Of a DNA stretch of 64,000 nucleotides, positions 1 to 10,768 are shown one piece after another. The notes beneath the pieces were generated by a model. That model was not told where the DNA came from and did no database searches. It was given only the letters and a program-made list of their open reading frames with translations. The position numbers were made by a program, and so were the translations under genes. The stretch lies in NCBI GenBank assembly GCA_019279435.1, contig JAAALK010000287.1:87191532-87255531 (forward strand), given 5' to 3'. The stretch is from Zizania palustris (lineage: Eukaryota > Streptophyta > Magnoliopsida > Poales > Poaceae). The stretch's first letter is position 1; every line of letters starts with the position of its first letter.

Positions 1-1080
1 CTTGCTAAGGAAGAAGTGGAGAAATTATTGAAGGTGGGATTATCATAGAAGTAGCTCATACGTAGTGGCTAGCCAACCTAGTCTTCGTCAAAAAGAAATC
101 CTCCGAAAAGTGGCGTATGTTTATTGATTTTACATCTTTGAATAAAGCATGCCCACGTGACCCCTACCCTATGCCCCGAATAGATCAATTAGTTGACTCC
201 ACTGCTGGTTCGATGTTATTGAGCTTCCTCGATGCGTACTTCGGTTATCATCAAATCTGGTTAAAGCGCGAGGACAAAATCAAAACAAGCTTCGTAACTC
301 TTTTAGGAGTCTTCTGCTATGTAAGAATGCCATTTGGCTTGAGAAATGCTGGGGCAACCTTTTCGAGATTAATTGCTAAGGCTCTAGGTCACCAAATAGG
401 CTGCAATGTAGAAGCCTATATGGATGGTATTGTAATAAAGAGTGCTTTAAAGCACCAGCATAGCCTAGACTTAGCGGAAACATTTGAGATCCTCCGAGCA
501 TGTGGAGTCTGCCTCAACCCCAAAAAATGTATCTTCGGGTCTCAAGTTGGAAAGTTTCTAGGGTATCTAGTTTCGAGTAGAGGAATCGAAGTTAGCTCTA
601 CTCAAATAACTGCATTGCAAAGAACGGCTTTGTCGGAGAATTTAAAACAGGTACATAAGTTTACTGGGCGCCTTGCAGCACTCAACAGATTTTTAGCAAG
701 GCCCGCAGAACGAAGCCTACCCATATTCAAAGCATTGAAAGGGTCCGATGATTTTGTATGGACACTAGAGTGTCAAAAGAGTTTTGATGATATTAAAAAT
801 AATCTCAACAACCTCGCAACACTCATCGTGCCCATGGCAGATTAAACCCTTCTTCTTTACCTCGTAGCTACCGGCTCTGCTGTCAGCATAGTCCTTGTTA
901 GAGAAGTTGATTTCAATAGGAAGTTGGTACAAAATCTAGTTTATTTTGTATACGAAGCTTTATCTAGAGCAAAAACAAGATATTCTGAGCTCGAGAAGTT
1001 CACTTATGTTCTGATAATGGCTTCAAGGAAATTGTGACATTATTTTTTAGCACCTAATGTAATTGTACCAACTTCTTATC
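1..1080 (+). pseudogene. T1 pol fragment: reverse transcriptase and RNase H
   Basis: This is the RT and first RNase H of the T1 polyprotein, which copied element RNA into cDNA. The open stretch 117-845 carries RT motifs (IDFTSLNKACPRDPYPMPRI, FVTLLGVFCYVRMPFGLRNA). The polymerase motif reads YMDG instead of YMDD near 420, so a metal-binding Asp is lost. The frame is also broken before 117 and after 845, where RNase H residues appear only with stops. The matching region of T2 (43321-44340) keeps YMDD. This is a dead copy, and its upstream part lies outside the window. Confidence 0.88.
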
Positions 1081-1082
1081 CT

Positions 1083-1745
1083 TTGGGAGATATGCTCCGA
1101 AGTAAAGATTTTACGGGGAGAATTGGAAAATGGGTCATCGAGCTAGCACCCTTCGGCATCTCCTTTGTAGCAAGGACAACAATCAAGTCACAAGTGGTGG
1201 CAGACTTTGTAGCAGAATGGACTCCGTCTGCAATATGGGCTTCAGAAAAATCAAGCGAAGGAATTTGGACCATATACTCCGATGGAGCTTTTCAAGCGTC
1301 CGGAGCAAGCAGTGGAGCAGTGATAATTTCGCCTTCAGGGCAAAGAGCGATGTATTCCACAAGGCTCAACTTTAAGTCCACCAATAATATAGCGGAGTAC
1401 GAGGGAATTTTGTTAGGACTCCGAAAGGCGCGTGCTCTCGGAGCTACAAGAGTTGTTATAAAAACAAATTCTCAAATTGTCGCAGGGCACGTTGATAAAA
1501 GTTTTCAAGTCCGGCATCCGCAGCTTGCAAAATATCTGGAAGAGATCCGTAAGATCGAAGCAGCATTCAAAGGGATTTCTATCCGAAGTATACCAAGAGC
1601 TGACAATGCACAAGCTAATACCCTAGCAAAACCTGAAGATAGAGCCGTGGATATTCCGGAAGGAGCCTTTTATGAAGAGCTTACTTCGCCTTCGATGCCA
1701 CAAATTCCTCCTGCGGAGGTTTTTTGCATTCTAAACACTAACTGA
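1083..1745 (+). pseudogene. T1 pol fragment: archaeal-type RNase H (aRNH)
   Basis: This open stretch of about 220 codons contains the RNase H pattern IYSDGAF (first acidic residue), then STNNIAEYEGILLGLRKA (catalytic Glu), then a third motif in which Asn stands at the usual Asp (KTNSQIVAGHV). T2 has KTDSQIVVGHV at the same place. A second RNase H of this type, between RNase H and integrase, is typical of Tat elements and was probably acquired from a host-type gene. The open length is an accident of decay, since the pol frame is interrupted on both sides. Losing the third acidic residue probably inactivated it. Confidence 0.82.
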
Positions 1746-1757
1746 CAGAGTTCGATC

Positions 1758-2951
1758 ATGGAATTATTGCAAGGAGAAACAACCTTACCTGAAGGGCCAC
1801 AACTTTCAAGATTGCAGCTAAGAGTTCGGAATTATCACGTTATCAACGGTATTCTTTACAAGGCCGGAGTATGTTCCCCCTACTCCGATGTATTTCTGAA
1901 GCCGAAGGCCAAGAGATACTTTGAGAAATTCATGAAGGCCTTTGTGGTAGCCATCTTGCCCCCCGGGCTTTAGTAGGAAAAACACTTCACTAGGGGCTTT
2001 ATTGGACTACAATAGTAGTTGATGCGGAGGCCTTAGTCAGCACTAGAAGGTTGTCAATGGATGGGAAGATGAAGTCATCGTCCGCCAACACCTCTTGAAG
2101 TTATTGCTCCAGTTTGGCCCATGGCAAGATGGGGCATGGATCTCATTGGCCCCTTCCCAGTAGCAAAAGGAAGTCTGAAATTTGCAGTGGTAGCAATTGA
2201 ATATTTTTCCAAGTGGGTCGAAGCAGAACCCCTCACAACTATCACTTCAAATAATGTACAAAAATTCTTTTGGAAGAATATTATATGCAGGTTCGTAGTG
2301 CCCGGATAGCTCACAATTGACAATGGGACCCAATTTGATGCAGAACCCTTCAGAAAGTTCTGCGTAGACCTTGGCATAGAAATGTGTTTTGCAGTTATGT
2401 GTCATCCTCAGTCTAATGGAGCTGTCGAATGAGCTAATGGTAATATTTTATCAGGCCTGAATTGAAGAATAGTAGGATTAGCAAAAGGGCCATGGACCGA
2501 GGAACTCCCAAAGATTTTATTGTCCATTCGGACCACTCAAACGAGGTCCACAGGTTTTACTCCTTTCAGATTACTATTCAGAGATGAAGCCATGATGTCG
2601 ACGGAGCTTAAAGGTGAATCTCTTCCCACCACTGAAACTGAAAAAGAAGATGAAAGTCAAGCTTCGTTAGATTTAATGGAAGAAACAAGGCTTCGAGCTG
2701 TTGCAAATTTATCACAGTATCAGCATCAGATGAAGACTTGATATGACCCAAAGGTTAAACTCAATGAGCTTAAACTAGGTCATTTAGTTTTGCGAAGCAT
2801 CATAGTACCAGGGAAATTAGAAAATAAGTGGGAAGGTCCATATATCATTCTATGTTCAGAACGCCTTGGTTCTTTTAAGCTAGCTAATTTAGAAGGTGAA
2901 GAGTTAAATCATGTCTGGCATGCGGAGCACCTGAAGCGGTATTTTGCATAG
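1758..2951 (+). pseudogene. T1 pol fragment: integrase
   Basis: The integrase inserted cDNA into chromosomes. The core is recognisable from WGMDLIGPFP (first Asp, near 2130), TIDNGTQF (second Asp, near 2318) and NGAVE (Glu, near 2420). In-frame stops lie in the zinc-binding N-terminal part, after the VVPG stretch near 2308, directly after the catalytic Glu, and in the C-terminal part near 2740. The C-terminal domain ends with a TAG at 2949-2951, at the same position as the stop of the T2 integrase. It is a multiply disabled relic. Confidence 0.85.
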
Positions 2952-3108
2952 GGGCTCCTTGTAATCATCTGTAAATACCTTCTGAATAAATAAAGCTCAT
3001 GGTTCAGATAATGCCTACCTCTCAAACACTCCATACTTCTAGTGGACGCACTGGAAGAACAGAGTCGATTGTGAGGGAAGTGTCATTCATTTGAACCAAT
3101 TTTACGGA

Positions 3109-3361
3109 CTTCGAACCTCCGGTTCGAAGCTTTCGACGAGGTGGGAAAGTCACAAAAAACTGATTCCAAGCCACCGGCTTGAAAGAATCCATAAAAAGAG
3201 TCTAAGGAGGTCAAATGATACAGATTCCAAGCTCCGGCTTGAAAGCATCCGTAAAAAGAGTCCAAGGAGACCACAAAGAGGATTCCAAACCACCGGTTTG
3301 ATAGCATCCGTAAAAAGAGCCGAAGGAGGCCAAACAAAACAGACTTCGAGCTGATAGCTTG
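3109..3361 (+). repeat. Array of five stem-loop repeats after the T1 integrase
   Basis: Five units of about 55-61 bp follow the integrase stop. Each has a short palindrome and then a conserved stretch like GCATCCGTAAAAAGAG. Stems are at 3109-3129 (CTTCGAACC, loop TCC, GGTTCGAAG), 3167-3181 (CAAGCC/GGCTTG), 3228-3241 (CAAGCT/GGCTTG), 3286-3300 (CAAACC/GGTTTG) and 3347-3361 (CGAGCT/AGCTTG). Both arms change together between units, so pairing is kept while sequence drifts. T2 has the same array at 46437-46690. The function is unknown. An RNA structure or a palindromic protein-binding site would both fit. Confidence 0.8.
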
Positions 3362-3739
3362 AAACATTTGTAAAAGAGTCCAAGGTGACCATTTTTATCG
3401 GATGCTAATGTGTCCGAAAAAGAGTTCGAAGTGACTACATTCGAACAAAAAGGTACTAAGTTACTAGTTTTTAGACTCCAAATTAGTAGAGTCGATGACA
3501 TTTTCGAGGTCTTTAGTGACCACTGTTGGACTTAGTCCATCTTTAATATGATAAGGGGCTCTGAGCCTCTAAAATTGTACTCCTAACTAACGTTATATTT
3601 GTTGTGCGTAACCACCTTCGGCCAAATTTTGGAGTTGCTTACACCCAAAGAGGGGCTGGGAAGTAGGGAGACAATTTCAAAACTTTAATCTTTATCATTC
3701 AAACAGATTACATTACATCATGAAAAATCTGTATCTATA

Positions 3740-6700
3740 CCAAGAAGGAAATGAAGACCTCTTCGATCCCTAGAGCTACTGTTAAAACTAGTACGACTTC
3801 GAAGGCGACTTTGTCCGGAGCCAGGAGTTTTAATAACTTTACATTTAACCCTCTTCCCTCCTTTGGAAGCTCGGAAGTCCTTCTGCTCTTGCTAAAGTTC
3901 AGCCCAGGTCTAAAGTCATTCAGGGCTTCTTTCCCAGCTTCGAAGTTGTTCAGGGCTCTTTTCTACTTGTTCTTCAGCAGTATTTTCTTCTTCAAACCAT
4001 TCAATGTCTTCAAAAGATGAAGGTTCTAAACTAACTTATTTTCCCTCCTTTTTAATATAAGCTAATACTTCTTTACATATATCGGGTATAACTTCACTGA
4101 AGCTTCCTCGAGGAATTGAAAACCGAGGGCGTTTGTGAGGTCTTAGAGCTTCGAAGGTAGCCCATTGCAGTCGAAGCTCTTTGTTAAGCTCTAGCACTTC
4201 GAGATCATCCAAAAAAGGTTGGAAAGCCTAAAAACATTTCCAAACAAGTATTTTAATTCATAAAGGATAAAAGCATAAGTTTTTACATAATCGGGGCCCT
4301 AAGGAGAACTAGACCTTCGGGTCCGAAGGAGGCTGGCTGCTCGAAGTTTGTGACCGCGCTTGCTTTTGGCAAAGTCCTTCGTCAATCCATGTCTTGATCG
4401 CTGATCAGCCTTCAGCTCTCCAAGACGGTTGGAAGGCTTCCCAAGCTACAGCCACATCGGCGGAAGGAGTTAAGAGTTGGTTGTCACTGAAGTTGATAGG
4501 AGTTGCCTCTGGTTCTGGTGCTATAGATCGCCCTAAATCCTCGTAGTAGCGAAGCAGTCCGAGAGCAGCTACTTGGCCGGAGATCTCTCCATACCTAATA
4601 CCCACTGTCTTCATAGTCTTCGCAGCAGAGGGACATCGCCAGTCGAAGGTAAAGTCCAAGAAGTACCAAAGTACTCTAGGATGCCCCGAAGGTTGTCCAT
4701 GGTCTCTAAGGCTACCTTCTCACACTTCTCCTTGTCTTAAACTGCTCGTCTGTCAAGGATGATAGCCTAGCTGCCTCCGTAATCAAAGAATTCATTTGTC
4801 CGAGTAAGTTGTTGGCCTCCTCCATCAACTTAAACTGCTCCTCTCAGAGCTTGACCAGCTCAGCCCCTGTAGTTGCATGCTCCCTCCATAGCTTTTCCAC
4901 TTCAGCCCGAAGCATGATCTGTTCAGCTTCGAGCTTGCGGTTGGCAGCCTCCAAGCCAAGTCTAGCTTTCCTTTCTACGGCCACCATTTCGTCCAAGCTA
5001 GAGGTCTGAACCTCGGAGCTAACAAGACTCCACTAAAGAGCCGTTATCTTCTCCCTAAGTCGGTTACACTCTCGCTCATTTGATACAGCCGCAGCTCGAG
5101 CCAAGACTATTTGTTGCGAAGGAAGAATAGAGCAATGTAAGAAAACTATTTACATATGTTTGAACTAACTCTGTTGTTGCAGATACTTCGTACCTGATAG
5201 GCTGCCCGCTCCAAGGCCGCGTCCAACTCCGACCCCTCAGCTTCCCTGAGAATGGCAACCATGTCGGTCTCCCCAACCTCGTGACTAGCCCGAGCCAGAG
5301 GCTCTAGTAAAGTCCGAAGTCCAGTCCTTCTCTCCAGAAAAGGAGCTAGGAGGGGGAGCCTTGATAAGGCTCTATGATCATCTTCATTTCGGAGAAGGGC
5401 TGGAGCGCAACGTCGCGTCTTCAGAGACTTCCGTAGATTGTCCCCCTTCCGTGGGTTGGCCTCCATTGGTACACTCTGATGGGGTCCATCCTGGAGTCAG
5501 AGCAGGCAAAGGTTCCCCCTTACCTTTACCTTTCCTAGGCCCCATTCTCATGGCTACCTCCGGGATTGGCTTCGGAGATTTGGAAGCCTCTGGCATAGTC
5601 TTCGTGGCAGGGGTCATCTCCATGGGAGTTCATCCTATAAAGGCAAAAGATATTCTATATTGCATAATTTTACCTTCGACGTTCTACCGCCGGATGAGCA
5701 CGAAACTGCTCGGAGGCTCAAACACTTCTTCGATGTCCTTTTCAGACTCCGAGCTTGGAACCGAAGGATTAGCTACCAAAACCAATCCAATAACAGCAAC
5801 TATTACATCGTCCGGAGACAAGACTTGGTCATTCGCTGTCTCGACTCCGCCTTCACCCGCAGCAGGGGCTTCTTGGCTAGAGAGGACATTTTGAGTCTCT
5901 TCCTGCTCGAAGTTGTCCTTAGCAATGGGCACTACTGCCACTTCATCCTAGGCGAGGACTTCAACCTCTGTTTGTATCTCCTCATCCCTGGTAATGAGGG
6001 CTTCGAACTCCCTCCATATTTCTACTTGTCCTTAATCTTCACATGACTCCAAAGATGAAGTAGGGGATTAGGAAGGAGCAACAAACTTTGGATTTTGGGC
6101 CACCTTCAACTCTGAGTACGCTCCATACTCGGTTGAATCGCTCCCAGCTACCCACCAGCCTCACCCTCCATTCCTTATTGGCGAGCGTAGGAGCTCCGAG
6201 GATCTTCTTCGAAGCCCGTACAATTTGCTCTGAAGTCAGGGTGGCACGTGGAGCTGAAAGATAAGATTTTATTTTAGTTAAATCATTTTTATGAAGTTAT
6301 TATTGCATATAAAACATTTCTTAGAGCTTACAAGGTTACCTGCAGCACTTGAAGAGATTTCTCAGAGTCCACCCTCCGGATTCTCTTCGAAGTTAATAGG
6401 CTAGCTGTCTATCAGGGGCGGAATTCAGAGTCTGATGAACTCCTCTGCTAAGTCCCGCATGCTCATGCGGCGACTTATTGTTTGTAGCAGGTTGAGGCGA
6501 GCTTCGAGCTGGCCCGGGTCTGGATGAACCTCTGCTTCTCTCTGATAAAAGATGTCTTCGAGAGGTCCGGCCAAGGTGCTGTCCGCTCCTACTTCGGCGT
6601 AAAACCAGTGGAGGACCCAGTCCGTATACCACCTGGCATTGATGACCTTCACTGGGAACCGAGTTTGATACTCATCTCAGAGCCAGAATTTGATACTGCC

Positions 6701-7180
6701 AAAGGCAATTACTATCTTCTCTCCTCCAGAGCCTTGGTAAGTTTTTAGTTGGCAGGAAGCTTTGTGGAGTGTTACGAAGATCTCTGCTCTCCCTTCGCAA
6801 CCTTCAGCTTGCATCACACATTCGAAGATGGCTAGGCATGCTATGGCATTCATAGATAACTAAGGAAGAGTAGCATGAAAAAGCTCCAATACCTTAGAAA
6901 GGAAGTCCCAACCCAGCCTCGAAGAACGCTTTGAACACGACCACTTCTCCGTCCCAAGGCGAAGGGATTGCTTCTTGGCCGGGTTGGCGAATCTTGATCC
7001 CAGACTAATCATCCCCGCAATCGCCGCCGCAATGGACTTCTTCGTGCAGGTTGAAGGTCCCAGGTTGTACTACTGATTAGAATACTTTGAAGACGCTAGG
7101 AGAAGGTCATGGGGACCAGCCGGATGCGGGTTGCCCGAAGGCGCTACTGCTGCTGCGGCCGCCATAGATTGCTGCCTGGT
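3740..7180 (-). pseudogene. T1 antisense gene remnant (putative gypsy-type transposon protein)
   Basis: Reverse-strand fragments match, in order, the antisense gene of T2. From its N-terminus they are: an Ala-rich stretch at about 7180-7100, a divergent head domain (about 7050-6800), an open piece at 6652-6425 (NARWYTDWVLHWFYAEV, SMRDLAEEF), charged linkers (5941-5684, 5623-5384), a piece at 5466-5146, and a tail at 4659-4405 (GIRYGEISGQVAALG). A GT-AG intron fits at 6339-6254, the position of the T2 intron. The first exon was separated by the C1 insertion and lies at 23260-23290. Stops and indels disable it. The head resembles the Pfam family named putative gypsy type transposon (Transposase_28); the match is from memory. 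Confidence 0.7.
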
Positions 7181-9315
7181 TGAGGAGCCATGCTGAAGAG
7201 TGTGGGCCTCATGGCTCCATATGTGATGAGTCATTATTAACGGAAGTCAAAGAGGACAAGAAGAGGAGAGAAGACCTGCTGTGTCTGGGCCACATGTGAC
7301 TCAGGTACACGGGCAACAAGCGACTGTCGGGCAGAGGGGACGCGAAGTCAGGCTGGCCCAATCCGGGTACATGGGCTAGGAGAAACAGAGGATCCACTGG
7401 GCTGTTGACCAGGATTGACTCAGGTACACGGGCGGCGAGCGATTGCCGGGCTGAGAGAGCTGTGGAATTACAGACGCTTTGTCAGTTTCAGCGCAAAACT
7501 GACGACCGCTGATCTCAGATCGGACCGTTCTAAGGCGAAGTCGTAGTCGCTACGAAAGCTTCGCTTCAGGATAAGTCATCTGTAAATAGGAGTTTACTAT
7601 TTTGTCCTTAGGCCCACAGTCACCCAGTCGAGTCTATAAAAAATATCCTAAGGGCAGTTTGGTCTTTTCCATTTTATTTCAGCGTCTGTAAAAATCCTAA
7701 GGGTCTTTTGGTATTTTTCCTAGGCTATTGGGTAGCCTATAAATAGGGCCCCAATCCCTAGTGTTAGGGTTACCCATTCTGAAATCCAGTTTAATCCCAC
7801 TAAAAGTTTGGGTCACTTTTGTGTTCGTCTTCGAGCTTGCGCCGCCAGCGTTTTGTTCTTTGCATTCTGATATCTTCGCTGCTGTTCATCAATCTGTTCC
7901 TCATCAATCGGTTTTCGCAGTGAACTTATCAATTTCATCGTTTTACGTGCCTAGCATTTTCGTTTCTGTGTGAGTAACTTTTCTCTGGTTGCCTTGGTTT
8001 ATCTGCTGAGAACTGGTTTATTTTAATCTGGGCACTGTTTCTTGCGTTGTGGCTGGTTCTTGTTCTGCACAGTTGTAAATGTTGATTTTGTAGTCATGTT
8101 CTTCATCTGCGCAGAGATCTCGTGCATCAAGAATAGGCTGAACAGACTAGTTGCTGTATAGGTGCTAGTTTTTCTTGCCTAGCTCCTGCTGGTGTCAGGA
8201 TAGGATTTTTTCTCTCGAGTTCTGGTGCTTCTCTGTAGCTTGTCTGCCAGCATCTTGTTCGAAGTCCTGCTTTTTGGTCAAAGCTATTTCTGTTTAGAGT
8301 ATAGGCTTCGCAGGGTTTGTGTGTTGAAGCTTCGTACATTTTATCCCTCTAGCTGAGCGAAGGCTACTGCTTCGACATAGCTGTGTGACCTTCGCTGCGC
8401 AGCAGACTTCACTGTCTCTGGAATTAACCTTAAAGGCTTCGCTGGTGCTTTTGAGGGTCATGCAGTTCGAGGCATAGCTTCGAAGTATTGCTGGTTTTGG
8501 TTCTGTGTTTGTCTCGTTCGAAGTCCAATACAAAGGTACTTAGAAGCCGAAGTCTTTCCTTGAACCAAGCTATAACAGACTTTGGCTTCTTCGAAGTAAG
8601 CCTCGACTAGTTCTTCCCTTGCATACTTCGGAAGTTTTCTCGCTGTTACCTACCCTCGCTTTACGTATTCTGAAGCCCCACACGTGGTTCCCGGTTGTTC
8701 ACTGTACAAGCGAAGTTTGCGTGTCTAGGCTTCAATTTTATGTGTTAAGCTTCGAATCTTTGAAGTGTGCTTTTTCGAAGCAGGCTTCGACAGTAACATA
8801 CTCCAGGTGTTTTTCTGTTGTCCCGGTTCGAAGGTAGCTTCGGTCTGTGTTTGTTCTGACTTCGAAGTTCTCATCTGCATCCTTCGCTTGACTGCTCCAA
8901 ATCAACTTCGACTCCGTCAGCCTTCGCACAAGGGTTTCGAAGCAGGCTTCGACAACTGCAGGCTTCGCATCGCACAGTCTTCGTCAAGTTTCGAACATGA
9001 GACAAATTAAAACAGTAACCCTTCATCTCATTTTATGTGCACTCATGTTAGAGGTTTGTGATGATCTATATCTGTGATGCTTGATCTGCTTATGTTTTAA
9101 ATGCTTTGATATTTTGCCTATTAGCACTGTGTTGGTGTCTTTTCGATTAGGACACCGGTTGCTTTTAGGCTAGATCATTTTAGGTCTTGACGATCTGTTT
9201 ATGTTTTCCTGCTAAGTCTTTTGAGGTGCGTTGGGTGTTGGGAGCAGGCCATTGATTCGAAAGAATTTTTTAGGCGCCCATTCACCCCCCTCTCGTCGCT
9301 ACTTTCGGTCCTACA
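7181..9315 (+). repeat. C1 5' LTR
   Basis: This 2135-bp LTR begins TGAGGAGCCATGC and ends CCTACA, two bases before the primer-binding site. The start is fixed by the same sequence directly after the polypurine tract at 21983 and at the left end of the solo LTR C3 at 25357. A TATA box lies at 7738-7745. From about 8220 to 8995 the LTR is crowded with TTCGAA palindromes. The final 120 bp (CGCCCATTCACCCCCCTCT and neighbours) is typical of Sirevirus LTR ends. Confidence 0.92.
7738..7745 (+). promoter_or_regulatory. C1 5' LTR TATA box
   Basis: TATAAATA, followed by GGGCCCC, is the probable core promoter of C1. It is conserved at 22575-22582 in the 3' LTR and at 25922-25929 in the solo LTR C3. The upstream U3 is about 557 bp, leaving roughly 1.5 kb of transcribed R/U5. 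Confidence 0.75.
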
Positions 9316-9317
9316 AG

Positions 9318-9329
9318 TGGTATCAGAGC
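9318..9329 (+). promoter_or_regulatory. C1 primer-binding site (initiator Met tRNA type)
   Basis: TGGTATCAGAGC starts two bases after the LTR end and is the standard plant initiator-Met primer site for minus-strand cDNA. Confidence 0.93.
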
Positions 9330-9380
9330 AAGGTTAGGGTTTTTCCATACCTTAACCGGTTCTAAACCCCAGTAGTGATC

Positions 9381-9844
9381 ATGACTTCTCCTAGAAAGGT
9401 CCCGTCCTTGGAAGCTTATGGCTATAATTATTTGAAGACTCGCTTGCGAGCCTATCTCATGAGCCAAAGCTCGGACATCTGGGACATTTGTATTCACGCT
9501 ACTTTCACAGTGTTGCCTGTTGCTGAGCATAATTCTCCAGATATTATCGCCCAGCATCAGAACAACAACAAAGCGGTGAATATTTTGTTTTCTGGTTTAG
9601 GTCCCACTGAATTTGAGCGTGTGAGCCATGTCACCACTGCTAGAGAGATCTGGGCTACCCTCCAGGCACACCATGAGGGGACAGCCCAGGTCAAGGCTCG
9701 GCTCTATCAGACCTACCGGCGTGAATATGAGAATTTGAAACAGAAGCCGGGTGAATCTGTTGAAGCGTTGTTTGGTCATTTTCAATCGATCATAAACAAG
9801 CTTCGGGCCAACAATGCTGAGGGTGTTCAGTTAGTCTCAGATCA
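9381..9844 (+). pseudogene. C1 gag, N-terminal part
   Basis: This is the capsid precursor of C1. The ATG at 9381 opens MTSPRKVPSLEAYGYNY, with the copia gag pattern GLGPTEFERVSHVTTAREIW and LQAHHEGTAQVK near the middle. It follows the primer site by about 50 bp, as usual for Sireviruses. The frame is clean until G1 interrupts it at 9845, within an Asp-His codon pair. It resumes after the duplicated GATCA at 15139 in the matching phase, although the second codon after the junction is TAG. Confidence 0.9.
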
Positions 9845-10754
9845 TGATGAGGACATCACTTCACATGATACACACATGGAGCCTCCACCTACAATTCAGT
9901 TACTAGGACGAATCACACGCGCCCGTGCCCGTCGCTTAAACCATGAGGTTAATTCTTTCCTTAGCAACTATGTAAATATTTGTTTGGATGGGATGCTACT
10001 GAATACTAGTGATATTTTGTTGCTTAGGAACATGGGAGATGGAATAGAAGAGTTGGATCTGAAGACGGAGTCGCACGGAAGTTTTGAAGTCAAGATTTCG
10101 CTGGTTCGGACTACATCAACCACCCTGCACCAAAATGGGCATAACTTCCTCATACGAAGTCCGATTGGCGCGTTCTTTGACTTTTTGGAAAGCTGAGGAG
10201 AAGACGGATTGTTTGCCGTTGGTTTCACCTCATTTGGAGTCTCGAGTCGTTCTGTGTGATTTAAACAGTCCTGCGTGACAGAACTGGGCCATGTTGGCCC
10301 ATAGTCTGAGTCTGTACGTCTTCTAGCCCACAGCCCGTGTCTGTTCGCCTTCCACAGGCTGCCGCCCTATATATTCTCATGCCAGCCGCCTCTAGGGTTA
10401 GGTTTTGCTTTGTTTGCATCTACACTTGTGTGTTTAGATCCCGCCTCTTGCACCGGACCGATTGGCTGCTGCATTGGCGTTTGTGAAACCTCACCTTATC
10501 ATCGTTTGTCTGTGATTTGGCATTCGACTTGTATCCTTCCTATTCTTGCTTGTGTTCTTGGGTTCACTTGCAGGAATTAGCCTTCGTGGTGAGGTCAATC
10601 GCGTCCTGCGTGGTTGATAACCAACGGAGACAGTGGTGTAACGATTGCAAGGTTTTGTTCCGCCGGACCGGAGCCTTGGATCGCCAACGTCGAGATTCTC
10701 CACCAACCCAAGCTATCCTTTACCTAGCGGAAGATCGGGACCACTCCCCCATCA
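9845..10754 (+). repeat. G1 5' LTR
   Basis: This 910-bp LTR begins TGATGAGGACATCA and ends CCCCCATCA. The first 300 bp are the pol C-terminal coding tail copied into the LTR (TRARARRLNHEV). A TATATAT core promoter lies near 10368. Its limits are set by the GATCA duplication and by the primer site. Confidence 0.93.
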
Positions 10755-10756
10755 GT

Positions 10757-10768
10757 TGGTATCAGAGC
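10757..10768 (+). promoter_or_regulatory. G1 primer-binding site
   Basis: TGGTATCAGAGC lies two bases after the LTR end and is the initiator-Met tRNA type. Confidence 0.92.

Larger units (their letters stand above)
1..7180 (+). mobile_element. T1: Tat-lineage Ty3/gypsy retrotransposon, left segment
   Basis: This segment holds reverse transcriptase, RNase H, a second archaeal-type RNase H (aRNH) and integrase in Ty3 order, then a long 3' region carrying an antisense gene. The aRNH domain between RNase H and integrase is a hallmark of the Tat lineage. The left end, gag and 5' LTR lie outside the window. C1 is inserted at 7181, and T1 resumes at about 23260 and ends with its 3' LTR at 24251. 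The same gene order and close sequence similarity recur in T2 at 40330-58366. Bases 2952-3108 and 3362-3740 hold no gene that I can see. Confidence 0.88.

Noticed and set aside
7181..7400. Reverse-strand ORFs near 7209-7397 and 22011-22301 as a conserved gene
   Set aside because: They are the same stretch of LTR seen in C1's two LTRs. Conservation reflects LTR identity, not coding.
8222..8995. TTCGAA clusters as heat-shock elements
   Set aside because: Heat-shock elements need GAA and TTC blocks separated by two bases. These sites have none.
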